Shown here: piece by piece, positions 20,267-32,372 of the stretch
Position numbering within the stretch: position 1 is the stretch's first letter
Layout of the letters: each line of letters opens with the position of its first letter
Source of the DNA: Labia minor
Taxonomy: Eukaryota > Arthropoda > Insecta > Dermaptera > Spongiphoridae
Length of the DNA stretch: 64,000 nucleotides
Direction: 5' to 3'
Assembly (NCBI GenBank): GCA_963082975.1
Contig: OY720348.1
Location: 57,067,564-57,131,563 of the forward strand
Notes under the pieces: model-generated
What the model was told of the DNA's origin: nothing
The model's database searches: none
What the model saw: the letters and a program-made list of their open reading frames with translations, nothing else
Translations under genes and position numbers: made by a program

Positions 20267-21179
20267 TGTAATATAGTGGAGATATATTGTCTTGGTGTGA
20301 TGGAGATGTATTATATTTGATATATTGAAAATATATTATCTTAGTGTAATGGAAATATATTATTATGTTATCTTTAGAATGTGTGGGAATAGATTATATA
20401 AAATACATTATGTCATAAATTAAGAATGGGTTAGAATAAGAAGAAGGAAGTTGAGTTTGCATTTCATAAGCCGTGGGAAAAATATAATCGTTGTCCACTG
20501 ATCAAAGGTGATCGTTATGTAAGAAAAGAAAGATTACTAATGGGTGCAACGGAGACAGAGGATGAGAGAAGGAGATGGCGAAAGGGGAAGGAGGGGAGGC
20601 TCAAGGTGAGATGAACCAAAAGCGGCAGAGAGTGTGGCAGTCAGTGAATAATGTACACGAGAGAATAAGTGATTGAATTATCGATAATTATAAGATGTGT
20701 GTGTTAATTTTGATCTGTTTAGTGAATCTGTGCTCCTGGCCAGGAAAGTGTGAGTAAAGCAAATTTAATTATATCAAATGCATTTGAATAAATTCGTATG
20801 AAATTGATTAAATAAATGAATTAATTTGGATAAGATATATTAAATAAGTTAATGTAAAATTGATTGAATAAATAAAGTAAATAATATGAATTATAATTAA
20901 CCGAATTAATATAAAATTAATTAAATAAGCAAGTTGAATTAAATGAGTTATAATTAAAAGAATTAATGTAAAATTGATTGAATAATTAAATTAAATAATA
21001 TAAATTATAATTAACTGGATTAATATAAATTTAATAATTGTAACTAAATGAAATAAATTATATTTGAATTAAATTAAATGATGTTTTTAATAAACAATTA
21101 ACACATTCGTCGTATATAGGTGGCATGATCTCGTACCTTCTTTCTAGCATTGGTGCAAGTAAGTACGCGGCCCATTACA
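20267..21179 (+). repeat. 3' LTR, 913 bp
   Basis: It has the same length and, by eye, the same sequence as the 5' LTR. It starts directly after the polypurine tract and is followed by the CTAA duplication. It provides the polyadenylation signal (AATAAA at 21089-21094). Confidence 0.95.
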
Positions 21180-21183
21180 CTAA
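21180..21183. other. target-site duplication, right copy
   Basis: CTAA after the 3' LTR, matching 11391-11394. Confidence 0.9.
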
Positions 21184-21899
21184 TTATCATTTTTTTTTTA
21201 ATTTTACTTCATATTTGAAAATTTATTATTTATTTTAATGATATTTAATTTAAATATGATAAAAATACTAAAAAAAAATTGTGCAAGTATAAAAAAAAAA
21301 TTAATCTAGAAAAACATTTTAATTTCCTTTAATTTGAATAAAAAAAAAATTATAGAGATTAAATAAAAATTGTATTAAGAAGTTTTTATTAATATTTAAT
21401 TAAAATTATTTGAGTTATTTAATACAAATAAAAATAACTTTATATGAGAGTAAAAATTAAATTTCATTTAATGATAAGTTATCATTATTATCATAAGTAG
21501 AATTATATATGAAAAATCATTTAAATACGTATAATAATAATTGATTTAACGATTTCGTTTTCTGATAATATACGTTTATGTTCTGACAATGTTCCTGAAG
21601 AATATTACATTTATCCTTGTAGATATAAAGGTTGAAGAGGGGGGATTTCTTACAACAGAAAAGGCTACTTTATAAACCCAGAGAAACAAAAACTTTGAAT
21701 TTTTATTTATGAAAACTTCTGTTGTAAGGAATGTGTCAATGAAGTGAAGTTGTGAGGGATGTCAACTGGCACGTCACTACCACCACAAATTCAGGAACAA
21801 TTATTTAGTAAGAAAATATTAAAAAAGTTTTATAAACAAACAATGACTTCATAAAACCATTGTTTCATTGATGGATTCTATATATATATATATTTATAA

Positions 21900-21931
<32 letters not shown>

Positions 21932-22060
21932 TATAAAGGAGGGGATAAACTGGCCTGTAAAGTATGAGAATTGGTGAATATTTAATAGAGAAAATGGAAA
22001 GTCAAGTTAAAAGGACGTGTTATTCTTTTACTAAATAATTATTAACTCAAATAAAAAAAT
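21184..22060. other. AT-rich non-coding DNA
   Basis: No gene is seen. TTCTTACAACAGAA near 21648 and TTCTGTTGTAAGGAA near 21717 form an inverted pair that may bound a small MITE. A TA then TG microsatellite lies near 21880-21931. Confidence 0.4.
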
Positions 22061-22950
22061 CTGGAGTGTCTCCACTCGACTATCTCGCAAATTTAAATTG
22101 GATTGATTATAATATATATTATATATTTAAATTAAATTAAAAAATTTTTTAAATTAATAAATAATATGTATTAAACCAGCGCTTGTTTGACTCTTTGTTA
22201 ATGACATCACGTCACGTGCTGGCGCGTGATTGGCAATCAGTGTTAAAAAATCTAAAAAATTAATTCCAGTACTTTCAGCGATTGAGTTAAACTGAAATTC
22301 TATATATAGCAGTTTGTATATAATTTTTGATGATATGAAAAACTACCAAACATATATCTTTATATCACGTCACGTGCTGGCGCGTGATTGGCAACAGTGT
22401 TAAAAAATCTAAAAAATTAATTCCAGTACTTTCAGCGATTGAGTTAAACTGAAATTCTATATATAGCAGTTTGTATATAATTTTTGATCATATGAAAAAC
22501 TACCAAACATATATCTTTATATCACGTCACGTGCTGGCGCGTGATTGGCAATCAGTGTTAAAAAATCTAAAAAATTAATTCCGGTACTTTCAGCGGTTGA
22601 GTTAAACCGAAATTCTATATATAGCAGTTTGTATATAATTTTTGATCATATGAAAATCTACCAAACATATATCTTTATTTTTACGGTCAGTTTAGTTGAA
22701 AAAAAATAAAAACGTGGTAGGTAATGACCTTTTTCCGAATGAGCTAAATTTCTCAAAGGTTTGAATAATGCCAGAGTACCAAATTTCATTATTCTATCTC
22801 AAACCGTTTTTGCGTAATCTTGACTACATACAGACACACAATACACAGACATTTTTCTCAACCTTACTGAAAATGACGCAGGGACCTTCAAAACGTATAA
22901 AAACATTAAAATCTCGACATTAAAAATTTTAATAGTGAGATAGCAAAAAT
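22061..22950 (+). repeat. family A repeat, copy 1, with internal triplication
   Basis: It begins CTGGAGTGTCTCCACTCGAC and ends near gtgagatagcaaaaa. A central block of about 158 bp, starting CACGTCACGTGCTGGCGCG, is present three times in tandem (22208, 22366, 22523). The other copies of the family have it once. The subterminal ACTATCTCGC and the terminal GCGAGATAGT of the family are inverted copies of each other. Confidence 0.85.
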
Positions 22951-23011
22951 CAATTTCCATAAAAGGGTTAATTATATATATAAAATGGCTGATTTTAATA
23001 ATATATATATT

Positions 23012-23046
<35 letters not shown>

Positions 23047-24008
23047 CGTTTGTTTGTTTATTTTAAAATAAATAGAAATTTGAATAGTCTAATAAACGCA
23101 AAATTTAATATGATCCCCCCTCCCTCCTTCTCCCTATTAAGGAGATTCCATTTATTATCTTTTATTTCTGCTGCGAATAGTACACCTTCGTGTCGAGTTG
23201 CCAGACTTCCACCCCTTCATCTCATCCCTCTGCAATTTGAATAACAATCTGATCTCCGTATCTCTCTTGGCAGACAAAAGTTCCATAGAGTCTTTGTTTA
23301 CGTGATCCGCATAACAATTTTAACAAGAGATGCCATAACTTTCGAAAATGCCAGTTCTGTTCTTACGGGAGGTTGCCCATGAAGTGTCCCATAAGGTAAG
23401 GGGCCAGGAGACCAGGAGATACGCTCCAACATGGTTTTATTTTAATTAATAACATAAAAAAAAATACTAACGCATATAAGCAAAGAAAATGTTTTTTAAT
23501 TATCTGATAGTTGATTGGATCGTCACTGACATGTGACAGTAAATTTTAGATAATCTTTCTGTATAGTTGGGTAATTAAAAAAAAAAAATATTAGGCTAAA
23601 TTGTGTGTTTGTTTTTCGTTTTTATTTTATAATTATCTGAATTAATTTATTTTTTTTTTTAATTATTTTGTGACTTTTAAAATGTTTTCCCTTCTATAAA
23701 TTCTAGAAGAGTTGTCTCTATTTTGTTTTTATTATATGATTATTATTAATATATAGTATTATTATTATTATTATTATTATTGTTATTATTTCACCAGCGT
23801 ATAAAAGATCGTATTCCTTTAAAATAGACAGATAATAAAACAATATACGCTCAAGGCGTTAAGTACTAGGGTGGGAGTGCGTATATTTGGACCATCAAAT
23901 TGTGAGTGTTGTTTTGTTGTTATCCTCTAGAGTATTTCTTTGTCACGAGATATCATTTTAATAGCTTGTTTTCCTTTAAATAACCAACATATCTAATCAA
24001 TAATTCAA

Positions 24009-24045
<37 letters not shown>

Positions 24046-24123
24046 CAATAATAATTTAAAACAAACTTAGAAAATCTATTTTTTAGAATTAAATAAATAA
24101 GAGCAACCATAAATAAAAAAAAT
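22951..24123. other. AT-rich DNA with pyrimidine-rich block
   Basis: TA repeats flank the left part and lie at about 24010-24040. 23110-23420 is less AT-rich and C+T-rich. It includes a 16-codon frame from ATG 23348 that ends at AAG/GTAAGG, which resembles a first exon and donor but has no further support. An ATT repeat lies near 23760-23785. Confidence 0.4.
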
Positions 24124-24674
24124 CTGGAGTGACTCCACGCGAGTATTTCGCAAATTTGAATTTGATTAATTAACATATATTTTATTTAATTTAAATTTAA
24201 TTAATTATAAATTATAAATTAAAATTAATAAATAATATTTATTAAACCAGCGCGTGTTTGGATCTTTGTTGATGGCACCACGTCACTTATTGGCGCGTGT
24301 TTTGCTGTCGTGTTAAAAAATTAATTCCGGTACTTTCAGGGATTCAATCAAGCTGAAATTCTATATATATAGCAGTTATATACAATTTTTAGTCATGTGA
24401 AAATTTATCAACCATATATCTTTATTTTTACGGTCAGTTTAGAAGAAAAAAAATGAAAACATGGTAGGTAATAAATGACCCTCTTCCGGATGAGCTACAT
24501 TTCTAAAAAGTTGATAAACAAACTACGTATTTTGAATAATGTCCGTGTACCAAATTTCATTATATTAGCTCAAACTGTTTTTGCGTAATCTTGTCCACAC
24601 ACAGACATTTTTCTCAATCTCAGTGAAAATGACTCAGGGACCTTCAAAACGTATAATGACGAGAAAGTAAAAAT
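24124..24674 (+). repeat. family A repeat, copy 2
   Basis: A full-length but diverged copy runs from CTGGAGTGACTCCACGCGAG to gacgagaaagtaaaaat. It contains the single central block (aaaaattaattccggtactt) and the terminal phrase gactcagggaccttcaaaac. Confidence 0.85.
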
Positions 24675-26924
24675 ACAAAAAAAAAAAATAACCAGAAAAA
24701 TAAATAAATAAATAATAACTTTTGCACATATAGAAAATGTTATTATATATTGTTATATAATTTGGGGGATATACTTTTTATCAACTAATATATGTATTTT
24801 TTTTTCTCTGTGAATCTAAGAAAATAATATTCCTCCACAACCTGAGCCACCTCCATCCAACTCATATTCTCTCCCAACTCCCTAACGTTACCCTATATAT
24901 TATCTACAAACCGGTCATAAAAAAAGTATTCTTAAAAAATAAATAAATTTGTAAGTTATAAATCTTATTATATAAAATTATTTTTATTATATCAGTCTTA
25001 AAAATGAACTTATTAATAAATTAAATAAAAAAATGGCAGAATAAATGACAACAAAGTAATATAATTATTTATTCTTATCTGTGAATGATTATCCTAAATT
25101 AGTGTCAATTTAATAAAACGATTATATAATACTTTAGTAAACAAAATCAGTCCCTTAACTTATTTTTTTCTTTTCTAATGTTAATTAATGTATAATCATG
25201 TATATTTATAAAAAAATAAATTTTTCTAAAAATTGTTTCATATAAAATTTTCTATTTTCTTTTATAAAATATGGTATATTTACTTTTTTGATATTTATTG
25301 AGTTATTTAAGAATGTATTCAAATAGAAGTTTAAATACAAAATTTGATTAGGATCGGTTTTACCGTTTGAACAGATACTGAAACGTAGGGATATTTAAAA
25401 AACGCATACCATTGAATGTTTTAACAGAATTTAACAGAAAACAATTAGTATACACACAATATTTATAATATATTAGTATAAACAATATATAAATTGAGTA
25501 GTGATTGAGTAATTACACAGAATAAGGGAAAGCGACATAACCACACTCTTTGTTAGTGGCTAACCATTGAGAAATCTACACCTTCATTGATGGTTATTCT
25601 TGAAGGACGTGGAAGAAACTTGAATCTATTCAAAGTTTAACCTTTTTACATTCTATATAAAGGCATTAAGTTGAAACCATTCAAAACATATAAGAGTAAC
25701 ATACATTGTGTTTGTTGATTGAGATCGTAAAGCCAAATCATAGATTTTACACAATTTTTGAGATTTGACAGGATAATTAATAATTTGAAATTCAAATTTT
25801 AATACTATGATAAAAGTGACACGACTGGGATTGGGAAGTTAATCCTGTACAGCTCACGAGTAAACCAATATATAATATTATACTACCGTTTGCATAAATT
25901 TGCATTAAAAAAATAAAACAAAAAACCAAAAAAAAAGTCTAATAACAGAACTCAAAAAAGAAATATATATTTTGACTAGCTGTTCAGATCCGGGTCTTTC
26001 GTTTCAATTTTCTTTCACTTTATTGTATTTTACTTTACATATTTGAAGGTAAATTTTTTCTTTTTCTTTTGTAAGATGTTTACTTTTAAGAAGTTAAAAA
26101 AAATATAGTTTAATCGGTCCAGCGGTTTGAATGTGATTCGATAACATTTAAAACTGAAGTAAAAAATTCTATTGTTATTATACATACATCTAATAAGGTA
26201 TATGCTATCAAATTAGAAAGCTAAAGAAATGATTATGTGCGCCAATCTCATTACGAAAGAAAAGAATGAAAGGATTCCGGGTAAACATTGTAAGCAATGA
26301 TTACGGACAATAAACCTAGATGGTATTTGTCGTGCTGATCCATTGAAGTCAATGGTTATCTCCATTTTATTAACACCCTAGAAAAAATGATGCATTAAAT
26401 CTCGGAAGGTATTTGTAATACATAAATAGATATATGGTTCATGTAAACGCTTCATTTCTTATATTATATTTTTTTTTTATTTTGTGTTCGATTAAATATA
26501 TTTTTCAATTATATTAAAAAGTTTACAGAGTATTAATGAATTTGCAAATAGAATTCTTAGAAAAATCAGAGGCTGTAACTGAAATGGTAGCAATAAGCAG
26601 AGGCGCATATGACAATTACCAATCTTAAGCCCTTCATTGGTGATATTTATAATGTTTTGTTTTATTGAAACAATATACTTTATTATGCATTTTTCTATTT
26701 CTCGTAGTGTCTCTTTTTGTCCAGGTAGGTTTATAAATATTTTTACGTTAGGTGCTTTTTCGCGCCCCCTTTCAGTTGGCCCCCATGGCACGTGACATAA
26801 CTTAGTTACGCCTCTTACAAAAAGTTACAAAACTTTCAAAAGAATTTTAAGATCATAAACACAAATATCTATAGAGAACCAATACCCAAAAATCTTAATA
26901 CATAAAATCATACAAATACAATCT
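24675..26924. other. AT-rich DNA with small transposon relics
   Basis: 24826-24905 resembles the inverted 3' tail of the LINE family (gagccacctccatccaactc). On the minus strand 26580-26820 reads as a fragment with PNVKIFINLPGQKETLREIE after a GGGGGCGCG-rich end, which looks like a transposon-derived end, class unknown. The rest is AT-rich and empty. Confidence 0.4.
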
Positions 26925-27442
26925 ACCATATCTATCTATCTCTATGGCTCTACGGAGCTCGAAAATTATTCACCGCAGCGACCTCATTTCTCCAAATATC
27001 CCTATCCTGAGCCCTAACCATCCAACTTCTACCCTCTCCCATCTCTATCCCTTTCTACATTGTCCACTCACCGCGTCATTGGTCTTCCCATAAAATTACA
27101 ATGTTAAAAATAATAGAAATCGTGAGAAAGACTCAAAGATGTGAAATAAAGGAAAATATATTTTGGCTTATTTCACATCTTTGAGACTTTCTATCTATCT
27201 ATCTATCTATCTCTATGGCTCTAAGGAGCTCGAAAATTCTTGACCGCAGCGACCTCATTTCTCCAAAAGTCCCTATCCTGAGCCCTAACCATCCAACTTC
27301 TACCCTCTCCCATCTTTATCCCTTTCTACATTGTCCACTCACGGCGTCATTGGTCTTCCCATAAAATTACAATGTTAAAAATAATAGAAATCGTGAGAAA
27401 GTCTCAAAAATGTGAAATAAGGGAAAATATATTTTGGCTTAA
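26925..27442 (-). repeat. tandemly duplicated LINE 3' tail
   Basis: Two direct copies about 271 bp apart (tctatggctc at 26941 and 27212) carry the inverted 3' tail of the LINE family seen at 28587 and 45456. Each is preceded by a TATC tetranucleotide run. Between them TTTCACATCTTTGAG (27171-27185) is the inverse of CTCAAAGATGTGAAA (27132-27146), so the duplication joint also contains a short foldback. Confidence 0.7.
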
Positions 27443-28586
27443 ACTTCAACCCTGAAATAAACAATCAAAAAAAAATATTAGAAAATGAAAATCCCAAATA
27501 GGCCTAAAACCGAATAACTTCCTATAATACTAAATTAATAAAAAATCTAAAATCATTGTTTACAAAATTGATTTGTAAAGAGGATGGTCAAGGATATTAG
27601 GGAACACCAGTAAAAAATAAGTTTTATGCCCCCTATCTGTACAGGTTTTCTATACCAACAAAAAATTTCAATTTCATGAATATTTTCAAATTTTATATAC
27701 AGAAAGTAACTATTTTAAAATAATATTTTTTTTAGAAATAATCACTATCAAAAAACATCCGAATTGTTGTATTTATAGAGAGGACATTACAATATTGAGT
27801 AATATCTATAATAACTTATTAAACAAATGTTAATTATACCTTTAATAATTTAACTATAATATTAGAAAAAAGTAAATTATCTCTTCTGTGTAAATTAAAA
27901 AAATGAACTTATTAAGGAATAACTACTATTTTATCTACTATATAATCGTTATTAAATATAAAAAAAACATAAAAATAATATTATTAAAAGATAGTTGTAT
28001 AAAAATAGTTTAAATAATAAACCCAAATAGAGAGAGAGAGAGTTTATTTTTCAATTAAAAGAACAAACTAAGCATTTATAATTTATTTCAATAGAAAGAA
28101 TTACTAAAACAACATCTTATTTTTGTACCTAAACAAACTTGCTATTCCAGAAATATACATTATAATTTAAATTTGTTATATTAATGAAGCAAAGAGGACA
28201 ACTATTTATTTTAATTGATATCTGCTTAGTGAGTAGAAAAACAATATCTATACGTTTATCCTTAGAATTTTGTATATTTTTGTATGATTACAATTGTCGT
28301 ATAGGTCTTGAGGAAGGATGCGATTAGCATCTGAAACGCCGAAGATCAGGCTGTAATAAATTTGTATTTTATTTTTTTCTCATGGCTGTCTATCTTAATA
28401 TCTATCATAGAAATTACCAGCCATCAAAATAAGATTATAAATATTAATAATTTTTTTTTTTATTATATCAGTAATATCCAGTAGTATTTTAATTATTATA
28501 CTAATATATATATATAAAATTAAATATATTTAAATAAATATATGGTATATATATATATATATATTCTCTATGCATCTCCATATAGT
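27443..28586. other. AT-rich non-coding DNA
   Basis: Nothing coding is seen. A motif at 28304-28345 (GATGC, five bases, GCATC, then GAAAC) resembles ends of some retroelements. GAGA and TA microsatellites lie near 28031 and 28540-28563. Confidence 0.45.
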
Positions 28587-28860
28587 TAGGGATATAAAAT
28601 CGAGAAGGAAAGGTACGTGGCTAGAATGGGAGAAGAAAGAATGGCGAAAAATATATTCGTGGGGAGACCGATTGGGAAATATCCACTTGGAAGATCAAGG
28701 ACACGCGGTAGGTGGGTAATGTAGGAAAGGCCGTGAGAGAAATAGGAGTGAGTCGGAGTTGGATATTTATGGCTAAGGATAGGGACACTTGGAGAAATGT
28801 GGTTGCTGCGGCCAAGAACTTCCGAGTTCTGTAGAGCCACAGAGATATATATAAGTAAGT
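28587..28860 (+). mobile_element. non-LTR retrotransposon 3' fragment
   Basis: Diverged sequence encodes, with frame breaks, the familiar C-terminal text of LINE reverse transcriptases (a GTWLEWE-like remnant of AGHVARM, then GRPIGKYPLGRSRTRGRWV, then RDTWRNVVAAAKN). It ends in a short gtaagtaagtaa tail. Only the 3' end is present, as expected for 5'-truncated LINE copies. Confidence 0.65.
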
Positions 28861-29470
28861 AAGTAAATAAACAAAAAAAAAAATAAAAAAAAAGAAGAGA
28901 AAGAGAGAAAAAAGAAATTAAAAATCCAAATGTAAGTAGTAGCACAGAGTCATAAATGGGAGTGGGGGGCGGGAGACGAGGTAGGTGGTGAAGTAAACTT
29001 AATTGAAAAAGATGTAAACTGAAGCGAAGCGTCAGATAATAAAAGCGGTGCAGGAAAAGGTGAAAACAACTGCAAGAAACCAAATTAGTTGGCGAAGCTC
29101 AACTTTCACGAGGGTTTGAGTGGGTGAGGCAGAGGGTGTAGAGGGTGGAAGGGGGGGGAGAGGTGGAGGAGGCGTGTCGGGGTTTGCGTGAGAATGGTCC
29201 GGCCTGGCATGTGAGCCGAGGGTCTTTTTTGACCAACCTCGACACTGAAATCCCTTCCAAATATGTAAACAAGCGCCTGCTGTATTTGCGAGAGCAATGT
29301 TTGTTCGTTTCCAACGGAGGAAATATCGAAACCAGAATAAATCAAATGACTAAAACCATAACCAAATGGGAATGTCTTTGGATTTATTATAGAAATTTAA
29401 ATAAATTGATTTGATTAATCGAATACAGGAAGTATACTAGATATGCTTCGATTGAAGTTTCTATCCCAAT
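28861..29470. other. GC-richer, purine-rich island
   Basis: 29096-29345 is markedly less AT-rich, with a G-rich stretch and the sequence ggtccggcctggcatgtgag. Open frames exist on both strands but none has a known domain or convincing codon bias. It may be a regulatory island or an old repeat. Confidence 0.35.
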
Positions 29471-30018
29471 TTTTTACTTTCTCGCCAGAGATAGTATTGC
29501 GATCCCTGAGTCATTTTCACTAAGGTTGAGAAAAATATCTGTGTGTGTGTGTGTGTGTATATGTATGTATGTATGTGTGTATATGTGTATATGTAAATAA
29601 GATTATGCAAAAACGGTTTGAGCTAGAATAATGAAATTTGGAATTCAAAATTCGTAGTTTTCTATCAACTTTTGAGAAATGTAACTCTTTCGGAAGAGGG
29701 TCATTTTGATTTTGATTTTTTTTCCTCTAAAGTGACCGTAAAATTAAATATACATGTTTGATAGTTTTTGACATGATTAAAAATTGTATAAAACTGCTAT
29801 ATATAGAATTCCAGCTTGATTGAATCGCTGAAAGTACCGGAATTAATTTTTTAACACTGCAAATCACGCGCTAGGTCGTGACGTGGTGTCATCAACAAAG
29901 AGTAATAAATATTATTTATTAATTTTAATTTATAATTTATAATTTAATTTAAATCTATAATATATGTTATAATCAATCCAATTTAAATTGCGAGATAGTC
30001 GAGTGGAGACACTCCAGC
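29471..30018 (-). repeat. family A repeat, copy 3
   Basis: The inverted copy starts with tactttctcgccagagatag and ends gcgagatagtcgagtggaga followed by cactccag. It contains a TG/TATG microsatellite at 29540-29595 at the place where other copies have CA repeats. Confidence 0.85.
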
Positions 30019-31950
30019 TTATTATTTTTTTATTATTTTAATAAATAATAATTGGTTTCGGCTCTTCTTTTTCTAAAATAGATCGATATTAATTAAATTT
30101 ACTTTTAGCTTCTGTACAAATATAGAGCAGACCAATTAAAGAGTTGAATGAGCAAAGGAAAGTCGTTGATAAATACACTCAGGAATAGATTTAGAAATGT
30201 TGAAGTCTTAATGGGTGAAGATCTTAAAAAGATATAAAATAGCCGGTGCGATTTGTCAATTGATACTATCAAGCTTTTAGTGTAAGTTCATTAGAGGATG
30301 TACGTAGTTACATCGAATGATGGATTTTACCTCCAGATAAGACAAAGTGCGAAAGAGAGAGGGGCGGTATTATTATATGTTATATTTTATAGATTGGATC
30401 GATAAAACGGAAGCGAAACCATCTCCATCAGTGCATTATGCAAAAGAGCTCAAGGGGGGGGGGTGAGGAGGGGGGAGAAGGGGACTGAGTGAGAAATTAT
30501 CAGTTTATTTATTTTTGGAAGTGGAAGAGTGGCGGGTACTCCTCTGGTGCTACTAGGATCGGTGTCAACCGACCAAATAGAATAATTAGTCAGGGCCGGG
30601 GCTTGAATCTGATTGGCTCCAACGGATTCGACTGGGGGCGATGTTTTGATGTGCTGCTTTGAGTTGTCACAACAGTTTGCTTGGATCCCCGGTGGCGTTT
30701 GCATTCAATCAAAGAGCCATCCACTGATTATGACTGGTTTTATCCGATTTTTCTTTTGACCGTCCTTGCTACTTAACAAAGTTCGAACAAATCATAATAA
30801 TAATAATAATAATAATAATAGAATTGAGCAATGACATCCATTCAATGTTATAAACCACCAAAGGGCAGGTGGTGGTGAATGGGAAACGTGGTGGTGGTTT
30901 TGAAGCATTCAATAATGGGGAAGGGAGCAACCCTTGGTTGATGTCGCGTGACTGACGGAGGTGGCATATTCACAGTCTAATCCCTCCCCCCCCCCAATAC
31001 CCACGCTCCACCGAAAAAAAACATACTTACTTGAAGCACATATTATTTCTTCAACAACCCCCTCCCCCCACCCCCCTCCTTCTCCCTCTCGCCAACACAC
31101 AAACAAACACACTTTGGCACTCCTTATGCCCTCCCACTCGCACTACACACGCAATGTTATTTAAGATAAAAAAAAAAAAAATAAAATAAAATAAAATAAA
31201 AAAAAAAAGGAAATGACGGGAACATATCTAGTTATATTGTTCCCACCCGCCATATTGGGCGACTATCTTGATAAACCAGCACGTTTTAATGAATGAAAAA
31301 GGTTAGCACGAAGTAAAAAAAAAAAAAATACAAAAACTGGGCCCCGGAGGAGTGCATAGAGCAATGCTAATTACATCGCATGTTGCTGAAATTAGTTTGT
31401 AAAAAATTATTCATACTCCAAATCTCAATTGAGGCTTAAGAAAAAAAAAAAAATTATAGTAATAAAGTCGATTTGTAATGGAATTTTTATTAGATATCAT
31501 AATAAAAATTACTGAGGACATGATATTAATATATTAATTTTTTTATCATAAATTACCTTTCAATTTAAATATTAATTTACAGTGACTCATTCAATTATAA
31601 ACAAGAAAAAGTAATGATTAAAGAGTTTTTTTTTCTTTTTTTTATCAAAAAAATGCTTTTAATCTTTAATTTAACTGTTGACACTTGAGAATAGATTTAA
31701 CACATACATACACGCACCTACTTAAACCTATATAGAAAATACCAGTCATAAGTAGTGAAAGGGGTGGATGGTTGGTCGATTGAACATTTCTTTGTTCTAT
31801 ACCGTTGACTATATTTTAACTTTTAATGAATTTTTTTTTTAATTTTAATTCAATGTAGAATACATAGTAAATGAAATAAAAGGATAAATAACTCTACCTG
31901 AGATATTATATAATCGAAAATGTATATATAAGTATATATATATATATATA
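30019..31950. other. intergenic DNA with GC-rich island
   Basis: 30420-31135 is unusually G+C-rich for the window, with G8 and C8 tracts and a CACACA-like right part. Open frames there are short and unconvincing. AAT repeats lie near 30796-30820. From 31136 on it is AT-rich with poly-A and ATAAA repeats. No gene was recognised. Confidence 0.4.
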
Positions 31951-32372
31951 CTAGGAAAAATTGTATATATATATATTTGTATTTTTGAAATATTAAACCA
32001 CTCTAAGATTTTTTTTTTAAATTCACATAAGAGATAATTTTTATAAAGAAAAATCGATCTGTATTGGTTTCAGCCTCGGGAAATATTATCTTTATTAGTT
32101 TTTTCTTAAATTAAAATTTAAATGACGTCAGCAATTACGTCAGATAGCGCTTCCTTAAATACAAAATATTATAAATGTAAATAAAATTAAATTACCAAAT
32201 GTATATTATGTTATATTCACAGGCCATACTTTTCTGTCTTTCAGTGCATTAATACTTTGAAAGGGTCTAGGTTTTATGACAATTTTTTTTTATTTATGTT
32301 TTTTTAAATTATTTTAACCAAGTATTAATATTACCAACCAAATCCGATAATAAGGAATAATTTTGTTTTACC
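31951..32372 (+). repeat. family C repeat, copy 1 (3' truncated or rearranged)
   Basis: It shares with other copies the phrases aaaaatcgatctgtattggt, tttcagcctcgggaaa and tttctgtctttcagtgcatt. The right hairpin is missing; instead it ends with ccaaccaaatccgataataa. Confidence 0.7.

Larger units (their letters stand above)
11395..21179 (+). mobile_element. intact env-bearing Ty3/gypsy endogenous retrovirus
   Basis: This 9,785-bp element contains LTR, primer-binding site, gag, pol, env, polypurine tract and LTR in that order, flanked by CTAA. Gag, the -1 frame pol and env are each open from end to end. Both LTRs are 913 bp, offset by exactly 8,872 bp, and show no difference on visual comparison, so the insertion is young and may be competent. 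The gene order and the baculovirus-F-like env place it with errantivirus-like Metaviridae of invertebrates. Unusual traits are a TARG1-like macro domain and AT-hook-like tail in Pol, a tandem repeat between protease and RT, and a probable env signal-peptide exon in the LTR. The coding part is much richer in G+C than the LTRs and host DNA. Confidence 0.95.

Noticed and set aside
23348-23397. 16-codon frame ending in AAG/GTAAGG, like a first exon with donor
   Set aside because: Too short to judge, no acceptor or second exon recognised, and such matches arise by chance in 64 kb.
28586-29083. 165-codon minus-strand frame
   Set aside because: It runs across the LINE-tail remnant and a purine-rich low-complexity stretch; its Leu/Phe/Ser-rich translation is the antisense of repeats.
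30450-31164. Several 67-84 codon frames in the GC-rich island
   Set aside because: They lie on both strands, are low complexity (Pro, Gly, Ser) and have no splice context.
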